From Staphylococcus argenteus (GTDB taxonomy: Bacteria > Bacillota > Bacilli > Staphylococcales > Staphylococcaceae), in NCBI RefSeq assembly GCF_000236925.1, contig NC_016941.1, positions 2,554,566 to 2,618,565 on the forward strand: DNA of 64,000 bases. Direction: 5' to 3'. The notes beneath the pieces are model-generated. The model searched no databases, was not told the origin of the DNA, and saw only the letters and a list, made by a program, of their open reading frames with translations. The translations under genes were made by a program, and so were the position numbers. Below, piece after piece: positions 63,114 through 64,000 of the stretch. Positions within the stretch are counted from its first letter, which is position 1. Every line of letters starts with the position of its first letter.

Positions 63114-63164
63114 CAAAAAATGAACCTATCAATGTAACAGATTACTGCAACTTTGATAGATTCA
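63114..63164 (-). terminator. ldh2 terminator
   Basis: TGAATCTATCAA / TTGATAGGTTCA on the minus strand, then six U residues, about 40 bases past the ldh2 stop. Confidence 0.83.
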
Positions 63165-63204
63165 CTTAACACTAACATATCTATTTTTAAGAATTAAAGC
63201 TGTA

Positions 63205-64000
63205 TTAGTCTTCTAATAGGTATTTAATTGAATCGAATGTATCTTCTAATGTTTTAACTGATTTATCGAACAATGCTTGTTCTTCAGCATTTAATGGCAT
63301 TTCATAAATTTTAACAGCGCCGTGTTGGTTAACTAATGTTGGTACACCTAAGTATACACCTTTGTGACCACCATATTGACCATCTAATTGAATAGAAACA
63401 TTTAAGACATTATTTTCATTATTTAAAATGGCTTTTGAAATACGCATTAATGCTAAAGCAATACCATAGTATGTTGAACCTTTAGCTTGGATAATTTCGT
63501 AAGCAGCGTCACGTGTATTTACATAAATTTCTTCCGCTTTAGCTTCACTACCTGTTTGTTCTTTTAATGTGTCATATACTGAGATACCTGCTACGTTTGC
63601 TTGTGACCATACTGCAAGTTCAGTATCACCATGCTCACCAATAATACTAGCGTCAACACTTGAAGGTGCAACACCAAGTTCTTGGCTAATTAAATATTGT
63701 AAACGTGCACTGTCCAATACAGTACCTGAACCGATAACACGCTCTGCTGGTAATCCAGTATATTCTTTTACAAATCTTGTTAAAATATCGACTGGGTTTG
63801 CTGCGATTAAGAAGTAACCATCGAAACCACTATCCATTACACTTTTAACAATACTCTTCATAATCTTTGTATTCTTTTCAACTAATTGTAAACGTGTTTC
63901 ACCTGGTTTTTGAGGTGCCCCAGCAGTAATAACTACTAAGTCCGCATCTTTACAGTCTTCGTATTCACCTGCTTTCACATCAACTGGTGAAGGACTGTGG
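63205..64000 (-). CDS. ldh2: L-lactate dehydrogenase 2, 3' part (5' end outside the window)
   Basis: The last 265 or so codons of an L-lactate dehydrogenase, running off the right edge. The frame is open to base 64000 (reading [21 protein letters not shown]), so the true start lies outside. Catalytic residues visible: Arg in [11 protein letters not shown], Asp/Arg in [10 protein letters not shown], and His in [13 protein letters not shown]. Sequence and position near alsD suggest the ldh2 copy. It reduces pyruvate to L-lactate, which in S. aureus supports growth under nitrosative stress. Confidence 0.88.
   Translation of the reverse strand, partial: HSPSPVDVKAGEYEDCKDADLVVITAGAPQKPGETRLQLVEKNTKIMKSIVKSVMDSGFDGYFLIAANPVDILTRFVKEYTGLPAERVIGSGTVLDSARLQYLISQELGVAPSSVDASIIGEHGDTELAVWSQANVAGISVYDTLKEQTGSEAKAEEIYVNTRDAAYEIIQAKGSTYYGIALALMRISKAILNNENNVLNVSIQLDGQYGGHKGVYLGVPTLVNQHGAVKIYEMPLNAEEQALFDKSVKTLEDTFDSIKYLLED

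Overview
The window looks like a chromosomal segment from the Staphylococcus aureus complex. It is AT-rich and low-GC Gram-positive. It carries near-identical homologues, in S. aureus order, of glcB, cidCBA-cidR, mvaA/mvaS, ogt, clpL, feoBA, farE/farR, rocA, copA/copZ, ddh, ssaA2, oatA, isaA, pyrD, sasK, panBCD/panE, alsD and ldh2. One absence is diagnostic. In S. aureus the staphyloxanthin operon crtOPQMN lies between the class I aminotransferase and ssaA2. Here only about 660 bp of non-coding DNA separates them (29488-30147). Together with scattered protein differences from what I remember of S. aureus, this fits a non-pigmented member of the complex such as S. argenteus. I cannot exclude S. 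schweitzeri or a crt-deleted S. aureus from this window alone.

Region 1-8 kb: a thioredoxin-like and a thioesterase gene, then glcB (PTS EIICBA) with an antiterminator leader and a cre site, then the cid locus (holin-like CidA, CidB, pyruvate oxidase CidC) with its LysR regulator CidR. Region 8-20 kb: a YozE-like protein, a small secreted CHAP protein, the convergently placed mvaA and divergent mvaS (mevalonate pathway), ogt, the chaperone clpL, and a Fur-box-preceded feoA-feoB plus a 56-residue Cys-rich partner. Region 18-29 kb: farE/farR fatty-acid efflux with repeated TAGWTTA motifs, rocA with a cre site, an acetyltransferase, and copper export (copA, then a hairpin-repeat array, then copZ), then ddh and the aminotransferase.

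Region 29-38 kb: the empty crt locus, then cell-wall genes ssaA2, oatA and isaA, with WalR-type direct repeats upstream of ssaA2 and isaA, and a PTS-type EIIC permease beside a TetR regulator. Region 38-44 kb: small proteins and a TetR-centred cluster with a palindromic operator. One side carries DUF2316, NmrA-like and glyoxalase genes. The other is an operon of TetR, SDR, amidohydrolase and alpha/beta hydrolase.

Region 44-49 kb holds the two least conventional loci. The first is a three-gene operon (flavoprotein with a Cys-rich tail, FeoB-like permease without a G domain, COG0523 GTPase) behind a perfect Zur-type palindrome. The second is a trio of type VII secretion-associated small proteins (SACOL2603 family, DUF3958, DUF4176) with no toxin gene next to it. 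Region 49-64 kb: fructosamine kinase, pyrD, queH, an FAD monooxygenase, a PhnB-like protein, a TetR/CocE-hydrolase pair, the LPXTG protein sasK behind a decayed SH3-like domain fragment, pantothenate synthesis (panBCD opposite panE), acetolactate decarboxylase and the 3' part of ldh2. No rRNA, tRNA, insertion sequence, prophage or CRISPR array was seen.
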